Assembly: GCA_023451825.1 (NCBI GenBank)
Contig: JAEXYA010000026.1
Coordinates: 1-64,000 of the forward strand
DNA length: 64,000 bases
Source of the DNA: Pseudomonadota bacterium
GTDB taxonomy: Bacteria > Pseudomonadota > Alphaproteobacteria > Rhizobiales > Xanthobacteraceae
Direction of reading: 5' to 3'
How positions within the stretch are numbered: position 1 is the first letter of the stretch; the number at the start of each line of letters is the position of its first letter. The position numbers and the translations under genes are program-made. The notes beneath the pieces were generated by a model. The model made no database searches, was not told the origin of the DNA, and saw nothing but the letters and a program-made list of their open reading frames with translations. Shown in pieces: positions 1 to 8,212 of this stretch.

Positions 1-69
1 AGCGTAGCGTGCCCACCTTGATCAGCCGCACACTTGAAGGTGGGCACGCTGCGCTTTGCCCACCCTACA
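1..69. repeat. Palindromic intergenic repeat, family A, cut by the window edge
   Basis: A 14-bp inverted repeat (positions 6-19 and 37-50) encloses a 17-nt loop and is followed by a gcgctttgcccaccctaca tail. The complete copy at 17036-17117 has the same inner arms plus an outer arm pair. The left outer arm of this copy lies outside the window. REP-like elements of this kind are common between genes in this bacterial group; no function can be read from the sequence. Confidence 0.75.
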
Positions 70-82
70 GACAACGATCGCG

Positions 83-1261
83 CTAAGCCGCGATCGCCTC
101 GTACGCGTCCTCATCCGCATACAGCCCCCGCTCCGCCAGTTCGTCGCAGAACAGGCGCGCTTCCTCGCGGGCGGATTCCGTCGCGAAACGGCGCAGCAGG
201 ATCAGCAATGGCTCCGAGGCCGCCTCGTCGGTCTCGCAGGTGGTGAGCACGCGCTCGACCATGCGGCGACGCAGACGCACCGCACCGCCGACCGAGCCGA
301 CAAAACCGATCTCGCCCCGTGCAGCAAGCGCGGCGCGGAAAGCCGGGAATGTGGAGCTGGGCAACCCCGCACGCGTCAGCAACGCGTTGACGCTGTGATC
401 CGCGCCGTCCTCGACCAGCGCCGCCACGCGGCTTTCCGGCAGGCCGGACAGCACCACCAGCGACTGATCGAACAGATCATGATTACCTGACAGCAGCGCG
501 CGTAGGATCAGGCCGGCGGTGAGTTCTCCGGCTTCGCGCAAATGATGGACGAGATCGCGCATTTCCTCGCCGCGCGAGCGCGAGGCGATATTCACCGTGG
601 AGCGCGCCATCGCTTCATCGGCCACGCGCTCGGCGCGATCCGGCGACAGCCAGTTACGGGCGACGACGAAGCGCGTCAGCGTGTCCGACAGTTTTGCGAC
701 GAGCGCATGCCGCGTCTTGGCCGGCAGGCCATCAAGCGCAAACATCGCTTCGCGGATCGCGGCGAGATGGCCGTGACGCTCGACGATGCGATCCCATGAG
801 AATGGCGCAAGCTCGGCGTAAGGATTTTCGATCAGCTCGAGCGCAGCGGCAGCGGAGCCGACTTCGGCGATGGCGGCGCAGACCGAGGATGGCAGAGTGA
901 TGCGGCGGGCGACCGCGCATTGTAACTCGCTGTCGCCGGTGGCGACGATATCGACGAGATCGGCATCGACCAGCAGCGGCGAATGTTCAAGCACCGGCAA
1001 TGCGACGCTGGCCTGATCGACTGCGAGCGCCTGGACGATCGCCGGTGGCGCCGATGGCGCGCGGGCGAACACCTGCGCCATGGCCTGCCGCACCAGCGGC
1101 GACGCGTCATCGAGCAACATCAGCAGCGCGCCTTCGGCGGCGGCGCGATCGTCCTCGGACAAATCGGAAAAAATGAAGGCCCGCGCGAGAGAGCGCGTCG
1201 CTTCTGCACGTTCGCTCGGAGGAGCGGTACGAACCCAACTAATAAACTGCCGAACGATCAT
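83..1261 (-). CDS. DUF2336 domain protein
   Basis: Conserved alphaproteobacterial family of unknown function with an all-helical, HEAT-like composition: repeated Ala/Leu-rich helices such as SPLVRQAMAQVFARAP near the N terminus. The product is about 392 residues if translation starts at the ATG at 1261 (MIVRQFISW). The frame extends to a GTG at 1288, but the extra nine residues look unnatural. No signal peptide or membrane segment is evident, so it is probably cytosolic. It is monocistronic, flanked by palindromic repeats and divergent from nothing obvious. Family assignment is from recognition of the sequence; no catalytic role can be proposed. Confidence 0.8.
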   Translation of the reverse strand: MIVRQFISWVRTAPPSERAEATRSLARAFIFSDLSEDDRAAAEGALLMLLDDASPLVRQAMAQVFARAPSAPPAIVQALAVDQASVALPVLEHSPLLVDADLVDIVATGDSELQCAVARRITLPSSVCAAIAEVGSAAAALELIENPYAELAPFSWDRIVERHGHLAAIREAMFALDGLPAKTRHALVAKLSDTLTRFVVARNWLSPDRAERVADEAMARSTVNIASRSRGEEMRDLVHHLREAGELTAGLILRALLSGNHDLFDQSLVVLSGLPESRVAALVEDGADHSVNALLTRAGLPSSTFPAFRAALAARGEIGFVGSVGGAVRLRRRMVERVLTTCETDEAASEPLLILLRRFATESAREEARLFCDELAERGLYADEDAYEAIAA

Positions 1262-1399
1262 GTTCTGCCGGCCTACGCAACACGACACCGGAACGCGATG
1301 CCACAGTCAGGGAAAATAAACCATGGCACTTAACAAAGGGTTCACCATAACTGGCTGGTGTTGTTGAGGTTTTGTTAAGGGAGCGCGGATGGGCGACAA

Positions 1400-1488
1400 G
1401 TAGCCCGGATGAAGCGCAGCGTGATCCGGGGACCGGCGAATTGCGGAGGCTCCGAATCCCGGATTGCGCTTCGCTCCATCCAGGCTAC
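1400..1488. repeat. Palindromic intergenic repeat, family C
   Basis: The element opens with gtagcccggatgaagcgcag and closes with an imperfect inverted copy ending in ccatccaggctac, about 89 nt in all. It fills the space between the DUF2336 gene and the end of the transglycosylase gene. This repeat type is abundant between genes in Bradyrhizobium-like genomes. Confidence 0.7.
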
Positions 1489-1497
1489 GGGCAGCGC

Positions 1498-2523
1498 CTA
1501 ACTACTAAACGTCCCGAACCGATCGCTGAACAGATCGAGCGGTTTTGGCGTGCCAACTTCCGGCGCTTTCGACAACGCATTCGACGTCAGCGACGCGCTG
1601 TTGCCCCACAGCTCCTGCACCGCCGGCGAAATCGGCTGGCTGCGCTCGCCGCCCTGGAAGAGCGAGCGGAACATCGGTGGCTCCGGCATCGATGATGCCG
1701 GCGTCGTCGAAGAGGTACCGTTGGCGAAGCTCGCCACCTGCACATTGTTGAGGTCGGGGAAGCGCGACAGGAAGGTGGCGTTCGACGATGACGACGCTCC
1801 GACCGGCGAGACCGCCTGCGCCGTGGTGACCCCGGACACCGCCAGCGCACCGCCAGCAGCAGCCATGGCGCTCGCCGTTACGCTGGAATTGGCGGCAGCC
1901 GTATAGCGCGACGACAGCACGCCATAGACCTGCGAGACGCTGCGCGCGCTGCCGCTTTGATCATAGAAGATCGAGCGGTTCGCAGCAGCGGCATTCGGAA
2001 AAAGTGCGGCGCCAGACGCGTTCGGATTCTGCGCCGCATTGTTGATCAGCTTCGAGGCGCCGGCGACACCCATGAAATGCGCCATATAGAGTTCGGCATC
2101 ATTGGGACGACGACCGATCTCGCCGGTGAGCTTGAAGCTGTTGGACTGCGTCAGCACGCCGGCCATGGCCGAGCTTGCGACGGGATCGTCGCGCAGCTTC
2201 AGGATCTCGGCCTTGGCAGCGGGATCGCTGACCGAATATGAGCCGGACGGCGACTTGGTGATGGCGTCGGCATATTGACCGTAGCCAAGCTGGCCGCCGG
2301 CTTCTTTCACGGTGCCGAGCCAGGTCTGCTCGATGAACTGGAACAGTCCCTTGGCCGAGGATGTCGATGCGGTCGCCTTGGGATCGAAATTCGATTCCAT
2401 CTTGGCGGTCGCGAGCAGGTATTCGAAGCTGGTCCCGGTGACGCCCGCAGCATTCTTGATCGCGCCGGCCACCTGGCTGCGCGTTGAATTCACTGCGAAA
2501 AGATTGGTCAGATCGACCGCCAT
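1498..2523 (-). CDS. Lytic transglycosylase (SLT-domain) protein
   Basis: Predicted peptidoglycan lytic transglycosylase of 341 residues. The N-terminal half carries the SLT fold: catalytic Glu43 in KMESNFDP, then the conserved SSAKGLFQFIEQTWLG segment at about 55-70 and an AELYMAHFMGVAGA segment at about 143-156. The C-terminal half is a low-complexity Ser/Ala/Pro-rich tail with no recognised domain. No classical N-terminal signal peptide is visible. Together with the tail this resembles the cytoplasm-synthesised, flagellum- or secretion-associated muramidases of rhizobia, which reach the periplasm by other routes; that link is inference. It is transcribed alone, with a repeat element downstream. 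Confidence 0.8.
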   Translation of the reverse strand: MAVDLTNLFAVNSTRSQVAGAIKNAAGVTGTSFEYLLATAKMESNFDPKATASTSSAKGLFQFIEQTWLGTVKEAGGQLGYGQYADAITKSPSGSYSVSDPAAKAEILKLRDDPVASSAMAGVLTQSNSFKLTGEIGRRPNDAELYMAHFMGVAGASKLINNAAQNPNASGAALFPNAAAANRSIFYDQSGSARSVSQVYGVLSSRYTAAANSSVTASAMAAAGGALAVSGVTTAQAVSPVGASSSSNATFLSRFPDLNNVQVASFANGTSSTTPASSMPEPPMFRSLFQGGERSQPISPAVQELWGNSASLTSNALSKAPEVGTPKPLDLFSDRFGTFSS

Positions 2524-2636
2524 ACCCTACCCCGCTTCCGCGGCGCGCCGGATTCCAGGCGCCGTCAGCCACGCCGAAGCTACGGACACAGTGCAGCAGT
2601 CATGGTTAATTGAATCTTAAATACCGAGGACGGCCA

Positions 2637-2664
2637 TTGCGTGAAGCTGATTTTGTAATACAAT
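2637..2664 (+). promoter_or_regulatory. Probable sigma-70 promoter of the toxin-antitoxin operon
   Basis: TTGCGT (2637-2642) and TACAAT (2659-2664) are separated by 16 bp, just upstream of the antitoxin start. The -10 hexamer lies inside the perfect inverted repeat, as expected for an autorepressed operon. Confidence 0.55.
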
Positions 2665-2674
2665 GTATTACAAA
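2652..2674. promoter_or_regulatory. Operator-like perfect inverted repeat of the antitoxin operon
   Basis: tttgtaatac (2652-2661), a 3-nt centre and gtattacaaa (2665-2674) form a perfect 10-bp dyad. It overlaps the -10 element and ends just before the Shine-Dalgarno GGAG of the antitoxin gene. Ribbon-helix-helix antitoxins normally bind such dyads to repress their own operon. Confidence 0.7.
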
Positions 2675-2686
2675 TGGAGACTGCCT

Positions 2687-2947
2687 ATGAGCAAGCCGCC
2701 GCTATCAGCGCCTTTGACGCTCCGGCTCCCTGCCGATGTCCTGGCTGACGTCGAGACGATCGCAACCGCATCCGAGCGCACGCGAAGCTGGGTGATCGTC
2801 CGTGCGTTGAAGGCCTATCTCGCGAGCGAGGGCAGCGACATTCTTGCGGTCGTCAAGGGACGCGAAGACATCACTGTAGGCGATGCCCACGATATGGACG
2901 ATGTGATCAAGGAAATCGAAGCGATTGTGAACCCGAAGGCCGCCTGA
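2687..2947 (+). CDS. Ribbon-helix-helix antitoxin (CopG/ParD type)
   Basis: Small antitoxin of 86 residues. The N-terminal LTLRLPADVLADVETIATA stretch is the beta strand and first helix of a ribbon-helix-helix DNA-binding fold, followed by a second helix (RTRSWVIVRALKAYLA). The acidic C terminus is the usual toxin-binding tail. Start chosen at the ATG at 2687 because GGAG lies about 7 nt upstream; an in-frame ATG at 2663 falls inside the operator dyad. Its stop overlaps the toxin start by one base (TGATG), so the two are translationally coupled. By family it neutralises the downstream toxin and represses the operon through the dyad at 2652-2674. Confidence 0.85.
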   Translation: MSKPPLSAPLTLRLPADVLADVETIATASERTRSWVIVRALKAYLASEGSDILAVVKGREDITVGDAHDMDDVIKEIEAIVNPKAA

Positions 2948-3252
2948 TGAGGGTCCGGCTGTCCGGAGCGGCGCGCGCGTATCTTTTGCGCGAAGCCAAG
3001 TATCTCACGGAGAGAAGCCCTTCAGCAGGCCGTGCCTTCATCAAAGCGATACAATCCGCAAGAGAGCGATTGGGCAATTTTCCCGAGATCGGCGTCCCAC
3101 ATCCTCCGATCAAGGGCAACCGACGGCTCATCGTCGGTGACTATGTGATCGACTACGAAGTGGGATGCGATGGGATCGACATCACCACCATCCGTCACGG
3201 GCGTCAGTCGGATCAACTGCCGCCCCTCGATGATGATTTCGACTACGAGTGA
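2947..3252 (+). CDS. ParE/RelE-superfamily toxin
   Basis: Toxin component of 101 residues: helical hairpin with ARAYLLREAKYLTERSPSAG, then RRLIVGDYVIDYEV and a C-terminal DITTIRHGRQ strand, the pattern of the ParE branch of the RelE/ParE fold. ParE proteins act on DNA gyrase while RelE proteins cleave ribosome-bound mRNA. The IRHGRQ ending and the pairing with a CopG-type antitoxin favour ParE, but the target is inference. It is co-transcribed with the antitoxin (1-nt overlap) and ends 4 nt before the convergent hisI. Confidence 0.85.
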   Translation: MRVRLSGAARAYLLREAKYLTERSPSAGRAFIKAIQSARERLGNFPEIGVPHPPIKGNRRLIVGDYVIDYEVGCDGIDITTIRHGRQSDQLPPLDDDFDYE

Positions 3253-3255
3253 CCG

Positions 3256-3678
3256 CTATTTATAAACCGCGGCTGGATCGAACACCTTTTCCGCATCGAC
3301 GAACGACACCTTCGCCGCACCGTCCTCACCCTTGGTGATCGCGCGATAGAAGCATGAGCGCCGTCCGGTGTGGCAAGCGGCGCCGCCGATCTGTTCGACG
3401 CGGATCCAGATCGCGTCCTGGTCGCAGTCCATGCGCATCTCGGCGACGCGCTGCGTCTTGCCCGAGCTCTCGCCCTTGCGCCACAGCGCCTTTCGCGAGC
3501 GGCTGTAATACCAGGCATCGCCAGTCTCGACGGTCTTGCGCAACGCCTCGTCATTCATATGCGCGACCATCAGCACGTCGCCATTGGCGACATCGGTCAC
3601 CACGGCTGTAACAAGGCCGTTGGCATCGAATTTCGGGGTCAGCGCGAGGTCTTCTTCAAGGGCGTGATCGTGGGCCAC
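3256..3678 (-). CDS. hisI: Phosphoribosyl-AMP cyclohydrolase
   Basis: Third enzyme of histidine biosynthesis; opens the adenine ring of phosphoribosyl-AMP in the cytosol. The 140-residue product has the family signatures: the Mg2+ site DCDQD (D84, D86, D88) and the Zn2+-binding cysteines C85, C102 and C109 in ACHTGRRSCFYR. It is the stand-alone HisI form without the HisE domain, as usual in alphaproteobacteria. It follows folE on the same strand, but a terminator hairpin at 3691-3720 separates the two, so it probably has its own promoter or depends on read-through. Confidence 0.95.
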   Translation of the reverse strand: MAHDHALEEDLALTPKFDANGLVTAVVTDVANGDVLMVAHMNDEALRKTVETGDAWYYSRSRKALWRKGESSGKTQRVAEMRMDCDQDAIWIRVEQIGGAACHTGRRSCFYRAITKGEDGAAKVSFVDAEKVFDPAAVYK

Positions 3679-3690
3679 GGTCGTCTCTCA

Positions 3691-3720
3691 ATAAAAATCG
3701 GGCGCATGATGCGCCCGATA
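3691..3720 (-). terminator. Rho-independent terminator downstream of folE
   Basis: An 11-bp perfect stem (3697-3707 with 3709-3719, GGGCGC core) is followed on the minus strand by TTTTAT. It lies 31 nt past the folE stop codon. Confidence 0.8.
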
Positions 3721-3750
3721 GTTTAACACCAAATCGAAGACAGGCCGTGC

Positions 3751-4467
3751 TTAGCGCGACAAGGCCTGGATCATCGACATGAACCGGGCCTGCTCCGCGG
3801 GATTGTCGCGGAAATTGCCGGTGAAGCGCGTGGTGAAGGTGCGCGAGCCTTCCTTGCGGATGCCGCGGGCGGACATGCAGGTGTGCTCGGCTTCCACCAT
3901 CACGGCGACGCCGCGTGGCTTCAGCACCTCGTCCACCGCAGCGGCGAGCTGCGCGGTGAGATGTTCCTGGGTCTGCAGGCGATGGCCGAAGATATCGACC
4001 AAGCGCGCGAGCTTGGACAGACCGACGACGCGCTCGACGGGCGTATAGGCGATGTGGGCCTTGCCGTAGAACGGCATCATGTGATGCTCGCAATGGGAGA
4101 CAAAGCCCATGTCGCGGATCAGCACGAAATCGTCGTAGCCGGCGGTCTCGCCAAAGGTCTTGTTCAGCACCTCGGCGGGGCATTGGTGATAGCCCTGGAA
4201 CAGCTCGTCATAGGCCTCGACCACACGGCGCGGCGTATCCACGAGGCCCTCGCGTTCCGGATTCTCGCCGATGTAAGAGAGCAGCGTCTGGACCGCCTTC
4301 TCGGCTTCGGCGCGCGAGGGGCGGTTCTGCTCGGGGTCGATCGCAGCAGCCAGAAACTCCGAGGGATCGAGCTGCGCGGGGCGAAATTCTTTCTTGCCGT
4401 CGCCGGCCGCTGCACCTGACTTGGCGGCGTCCGCAGCGTTGCGAATAGGTTTGATGATCGCGTCCAT
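3751..4467 (-). CDS. folE: GTP cyclohydrolase I
   Basis: Converts GTP to dihydroneopterin triphosphate, the first step of folate (and possibly queuosine) synthesis. The 238-residue product contains the zinc ligands C126, H129 and C197 in SHCEHHMMP and HTCMSARG, and the substrate loop GLSKLARLVDIF. The N-terminal 50 residues are a variable Ala/Lys-rich extension. Start taken at 4467 because the minus strand has GGAGAGAAG immediately upstream; the frame stays open further 5' but lacks family similarity. It reads away from the NifU-like gene across a 273-nt region and ends in the terminator at 3691-3720. Confidence 0.95.
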   Translation of the reverse strand: MDAIIKPIRNAADAAKSGAAAGDGKKEFRPAQLDPSEFLAAAIDPEQNRPSRAEAEKAVQTLLSYIGENPEREGLVDTPRRVVEAYDELFQGYHQCPAEVLNKTFGETAGYDDFVLIRDMGFVSHCEHHMMPFYGKAHIAYTPVERVVGLSKLARLVDIFGHRLQTQEHLTAQLAAAVDEVLKPRGVAVMVEAEHTCMSARGIRKEGSRTFTTRFTGNFRDNPAEQARFMSMIQALSR

Positions 4468-4740
4468 CTTCTCTCCGTTCGACCGGCCCAATATGCAAGC
4501 CGGAGGTGTCACCGGGCAGACGGGGCGGAGCAACCGCCGGACGCCTGAGTCCGTCCAAAAGGGATACATTGGGATAACATCGCCAGCGCCGAATGGAATT
4601 CTCAAATTCCGGCGATCTGGAGAACGGCAGGCGTTCTTTCGCCGGGCCGCATCTCTATATAAGGTTCCTCGCCATCCCCGCCAAGGGCAAGGCCCGACTG
4701 GGAAATTTGGAATCGGTGGCAGAGTTAAGGTCCTGATCAG

Positions 4741-5199
4741 ATGCTGAACGAAATCTATAACAAGCGCATCATCGAACTTGCCGGTAATATTCCGCGCCTT
4801 GGCCGCCTGCCCTCGCCCGATGCCAGCGCGACCGCGCATTCGAAATTGTGCGGCTCCACGGTGAAGATCGACCTCGCCATGGATGGCGACGTGGTCACTG
4901 ATTTTGCCCATGACGTGAAGGCCTGTGCGCTAGGCCAGGCTTCGTCATCCATCATGGCCGCGCATGTGGTCGGCTCCACGGCCGAGGAACTCCGCGCGCT
5001 GCGTGAAACCGTGCGCAAAATGCTGAAGGAAGACGGTGCCCCGCCGTCGGACGCGAAATGGGCGGATATTGCGGCCCTTGAGCCGGTGCGCGACTACAAG
5101 GCCCGGCACGCCTCGACGCTGCTGACCTTCGACGCGGTCGTCGATGCGATCGGGCAGATCGAGGCGAAATCAGGCAAAGCGGAAAGCGCCGAAGCGTAG
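4741..5199 (+). CDS. NifU/IscU-like iron-sulfur scaffold protein
   Basis: 152-residue member of the NifU N-terminal/IscU family, which assembles Fe-S clusters. Conserved features are the N-terminal LNEIYNKRIIELA helix, the first cysteine C37 in KLCGS and the second C62 in KACALGQASSSIM. The third cluster cysteine, expected in the R-x-K-C-x-L segment, is missing: the segment reads ARHASTLLTF (around 121-130). It may therefore bind cluster differently or act as a carrier or accessory factor. A stand-alone copy next to folE is typical of rhizobiales. A family B repeat begins at its stop codon. Confidence 0.85.
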   Translation: MLNEIYNKRIIELAGNIPRLGRLPSPDASATAHSKLCGSTVKIDLAMDGDVVTDFAHDVKACALGQASSSIMAAHVVGSTAEELRALRETVRKMLKEDGAPPSDAKWADIAALEPVRDYKARHASTLLTFDAVVDAIGQIEAKSGKAESAEA

Positions 5200-5296
5200 G
5201 ATGGGTAGAGCGAAGCGAAACCCACCACAACAAGCGCCGAGCGCGCGGTGATGGGTTTCGCTCCGGCGCTATGCGCCTGCGCTCTACCCATCCTAC
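5197..5296. repeat. Palindromic intergenic repeat, family B
   Basis: taggatgggtagagcg at the left end is matched by cgctctacccatccta at the right end, with nested aaaccca/tgggttt arms inside. About 100 nt; it starts on the stop codon of the NifU-like gene and separates it from the convergent exported protein. Confidence 0.75.
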
Positions 5297-5305
5297 AGCC
5301 GCGCG

Positions 5306-6208
5306 TTACTTGGCAGGCGCTGCGCCGCCCGTGGGTGCCTGAACTTCCGCCGTCTTGGTGGTCGAGACGGTGGATGCCACCGGCTTCTCGTGCTCTGCAC
5401 CGCTGACGAAGCGATCCAGGATCGTTTTCGGCACCAATGATGCCACCGGCGCCGCCTCCGGCGCTTGCTCCTGTGGCAGTACGTCAGCGACGTGATAGGT
5501 CGTCACCAAATTGGACAGTTTCAGTTCGTCCGCGGTGAGGCGATGCAGGTCTTCCCAGGGAGGCACGCTGAGCGATAGCGACAACAGATCGCCGGAGCCG
5601 CCCATCTCTACCGTGTATTTCGCGAGGCGACCGACATCGCGCTGCACGATCATGAGATCCTGCGCACTGTAACTCGCTGCCTTCGGATCGTCGGCACGAT
5701 CGCCCATCCAGATCTGGTGCACGCGGACATGCGCCTCGTCAGGCACATAACGCGTCTTGCCGCCCAGCAACAGGAACACGCACATGGATTCGCAATAGGC
5801 CTGCGGGAGCACCGCAGGCTTCATCACGCCGGAGGATGTCTGCAATTCGATGGTGGAACCGACCGTGGTGCGCAGGCCGAGATTGCGCCAGCGGCGACCG
5901 AGGGTGATGGCATCGTTCACCGAGCCACCCGATGAATCCAGCACGACGGTGGCGCCGGTCAGGTCATGGGTTTTGGCGAAATCCTCGAAATCCCGCGGCG
6001 TATCGCCGGTGACGATTCCGACGGCACTGAACCACCCCCGGCAATTGGGTTCGCACGCGATCCAGGTGAAGCGCATCGGCAGTTTGCGCTCCTCAAGCAC
6101 GGCGGCAGAGGCGCTGGACGCGGCAAACGAGGCTACGAGGCCCGGCAGTGCGATGCAAACGGCAATTGCGCGCAACAGCGCCGACCCACTCGAACGAAAC
6201 GACCGCAT
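5306..6208 (-). CDS. Exported ClpP/crotonase-fold protein (COG3904-like)
   Basis: About 300 residues with an N-terminal signal sequence (MRSFRSSGSALLRAIAVCIA, then a hydrophobic stretch to ASSASA). The body has the COG3904 pattern: VVLDSSGGSVNDAITLG, which resembles the oxyanion strand-loop of ClpP-fold proteases, then YCESMCVFLLLGG and AHVRVHQIWMGD. The serine in CESMC and the histidine in VHQ could be catalytic, but no activity is established for this family. Start put at the ATG at 6208; a TTG at 6250 only lengthens the tail before the signal peptide. The C terminus is Pro/Ala/Thr-rich. Probably periplasmic, monocistronic. Confidence 0.7.
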   Translation of the reverse strand: MRSFRSSGSALLRAIAVCIALPGLVASFAASSASAAVLEERKLPMRFTWIACEPNCRGWFSAVGIVTGDTPRDFEDFAKTHDLTGATVVLDSSGGSVNDAITLGRRWRNLGLRTTVGSTIELQTSSGVMKPAVLPQAYCESMCVFLLLGGKTRYVPDEAHVRVHQIWMGDRADDPKAASYSAQDLMIVQRDVGRLAKYTVEMGGSGDLLSLSLSVPPWEDLHRLTADELKLSNLVTTYHVADVLPQEQAPEAAPVASLVPKTILDRFVSGAEHEKPVASTVSTTKTAEVQAPTGGAAPAK

Positions 6209-6446
6209 CAAGCTCAACCCGGTTCCTTTCCGCTCATCATGAGCAGGCAACAGAGTAGTTGTCCCATCGAACGCTCATGATTCTGTCACACGGGCGTTGT
6301 CAAAACCTAGCGTGCAGCAGCCCAGCGTCCAGTTACTTTTGCTGCGCTGCATGTGATAATTGGCAGGTGTGACCGCACTGCATAAGCTCCGCGGTTCCCT
6401 GCCATGAAACCCGGCAAATTCTGATAAATCCAATAGCAAGCCGACC

Positions 6447-6782
6447 ATGAACCACTCAGCATGCCCGCACTGCGTCGGTATTATCCGACGCACCCCACGG
6501 AACCTTGGCCGCGGTGCGATCTGGCTCTATCGCCACAGCTTCTCGCCGCTGGTCGGCTTCAATTGCCGTCACATCCCGTCATGTTCGATTTATGGCGACG
6601 AGGCCATCGAACGCTACGGTCTTTGGGCAGGCGGCTGGATGACGCTGGCGCGGCTGCTGCGCTGCCAGCCGTGGGGAACATCCGGCATCGACAACGTGCC
6701 TGCCACACGCCCTCCCCGCGCACGCTGGTATCTGCCCTGGCGTTACGCGCGCTGGCGTGGGGTGAATGATCGAGACATCTAG
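6447..6782 (+). CDS. yidD: Membrane protein insertion efficiency factor YidD
   Basis: 111 residues. The signature YRHSFSPLVGFNCRHIPSCS followed by YGDEAIERYGLWAGGWMTLARLLRC and QPWGTSGIDNVP is diagnostic of YidD, a small amphipathic membrane-associated protein that assists YidC/Sec insertion. It is usually encoded in the rpmH-rnpA-yidC region; here it stands alone, as is common in rhizobia. Its stop codon overlaps a short family A repeat. Confidence 0.9.
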   Translation: MNHSACPHCVGIIRRTPRNLGRGAIWLYRHSFSPLVGFNCRHIPSCSIYGDEAIERYGLWAGGWMTLARLLRCQPWGTSGIDNVPATRPPRARWYLPWRYARWRGVNDRDI

Positions 6783-6812
6783 GTGGGCAAAAGCGGAGCG
6801 TGCCCACCCTAT
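6781..6812. repeat. Short palindromic repeat related to family A
   Basis: aggtgggca and tgcccaccct arms surround an aaagcggagcg centre. It sits between convergent yidD and the MFS gene, where the hairpin could also serve as a bidirectional transcript end. Confidence 0.55.
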
Positions 6813-8047
6813 ATCGCCGCGCGTCCGATCCTGCGGCTCCAGACAATCGCTGACAGCGCCGTCGCGAGAAACACCATCGCAACATAACCTGACGCATGGA
6901 AATGCCCGCTGGCGAAGAGCACGCCGCCGATGCCGGATCCGATCGCCTGCCCCACATAGAGCATCGACGTGTTGAGCGAGACGGCTGCAGCGCCCGCGGC
7001 AGGCGCGGCCATGATCAGGCGGACCTGCTGCATCGACGTGATGGCGCCGAAGCCCAGGCCCCAGATGGCAACACCGCAGGCCATCGCGACCAGATGGCCT
7101 GCGCCGATGGTCCAGACGGTCATGCCCGCCAGCACAAGCGATGTGGAGAGGATGGACGTTCTGAACGCTCCCCAATGATCGACGATGCGCGTGGCCGTCA
7201 TGATGCCGAGGAAACCGCAGACGCCATAGATCGCGAAAACAATGGCAGCTGCGTTATGCCCTGCGCCTGCGAGACGCTCGAGCAGCGGCACGATGAAGGT
7301 GAAGATGGAGAACTGTCCTGCGATCTGCAGCGTGGTGATCGATAGCAAAAGCAGCACGAGCCGGTTACGCCCGAGCGACGACCACGTGCTGAGATCCACC
7401 GGCGCGCCGAACAGGCCACGCGGAATTCGCCAAACGAGCAGCACGAGACTGATGCAGTTCATCACGCCGACGACGCCATAGACCTCGCGCCAGCCGAAGT
7501 GACTGGCAATGAAGGTCACCATCGGCAGTCCGACGGCGGCCGCCAGCGTCCAGCCGAGAAACACATAGGCCACATTGCTCGCGCGTTTCTCCGGCGGCAC
7601 CAGCATGCCGACGACACCGGCGGCCTGCGGCGTATAGGGCGCCGCAGCGATACACATCACAAGACGGATCGCGAGCAACACACCATAATTGGGCGCAAAA
7701 GCCGAGGCGAGATTGCAGACGGCCACAACCGCGATCACCGAGATCAACATAGTCCGCCGCTCGATCCGGCTGGTCAGCCACGACATCAAGGGCGAGCAGA
7801 TACACAGCATCACCGCGCCGAACGTGATCAGCAACCCTGCCTCGCGGATGGTGACGCCAAGATCCGCAGACAATTCGCCCAGCATCGCCGTCGGCCCAAG
7901 CAGGCCAACGCCGGTGACGAAATTGCCGATCATGAGTGCTGTAGGCGCAAACGGGCGGGACACGCTGTGTGATAGCACGCGTATGAAGCGTGTACAGCGG
8001 CGATCACATGCATCCGCGCGCGAGGCACGACGAATGTGTGAAAACAT
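6809..8047 (-). CDS. MFS permease
   Basis: Major facilitator superfamily carrier with about 12 membrane segments. The transmembrane part begins at RPFAPTALMIGNFVTGVGLL. An LTSRIERRTMLIS loop follows helices 2-3, the usual position of MFS motif A, and the second six-helix bundle starts near SSLGRNRLVLLLLSITTLQ. The layout resembles AraJ/YdhP-type drug or sugar efflux proteins; the substrate cannot be told. The start is uncertain: the ATG at 8047 leaves about 30 polar residues before helix 1, the ATG at 7933 would cut into helix 1, and the frame runs on upstream without similarity. Divergent from the zinc-ribbon gene. Confidence 0.8.
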   Translation of the reverse strand: MFSHIRRASRADACDRRCTRFIRVLSHSVSRPFAPTALMIGNFVTGVGLLGPTAMLGELSADLGVTIREAGLLITFGAVMLCICSPLMSWLTSRIERRTMLISVIAVVAVCNLASAFAPNYGVLLAIRLVMCIAAAPYTPQAAGVVGMLVPPEKRASNVAYVFLGWTLAAAVGLPMVTFIASHFGWREVYGVVGVMNCISLVLLVWRIPRGLFGAPVDLSTWSSLGRNRLVLLLLSITTLQIAGQFSIFTFIVPLLERLAGAGHNAAAIVFAIYGVCGFLGIMTATRIVDHWGAFRTSILSTSLVLAGMTVWTIGAGHLVAMACGVAIWGLGFGAITSMQQVRLIMAAPAAGAAAVSLNTSMLYVGQAIGSGIGGVLFASGHFHASGYVAMVFLATALSAIVWSRRIGRAAI

Positions 8048-8212
8048 CAGCACATTGGCCATATGCAAAAATGTGGGTCCTGAAGTCCAAACCCATTCCG
8101 CAGTTTTGGCGACTACCAGGGACAGGCGCGCACAAGGCTGCGCCTCATCCGGTTTGTTCGAGCGCACTGAATCCCGTGACACGGACTGAGCGACAGCTGA
8201 AGCGAGGATCAC

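Noticed and set aside
4468..4740. Riboswitch between folE and the NifU-like gene
   Set aside because: The 273-nt divergent region shows no recognisable aptamer core or terminator/antiterminator pair ahead of either gene.
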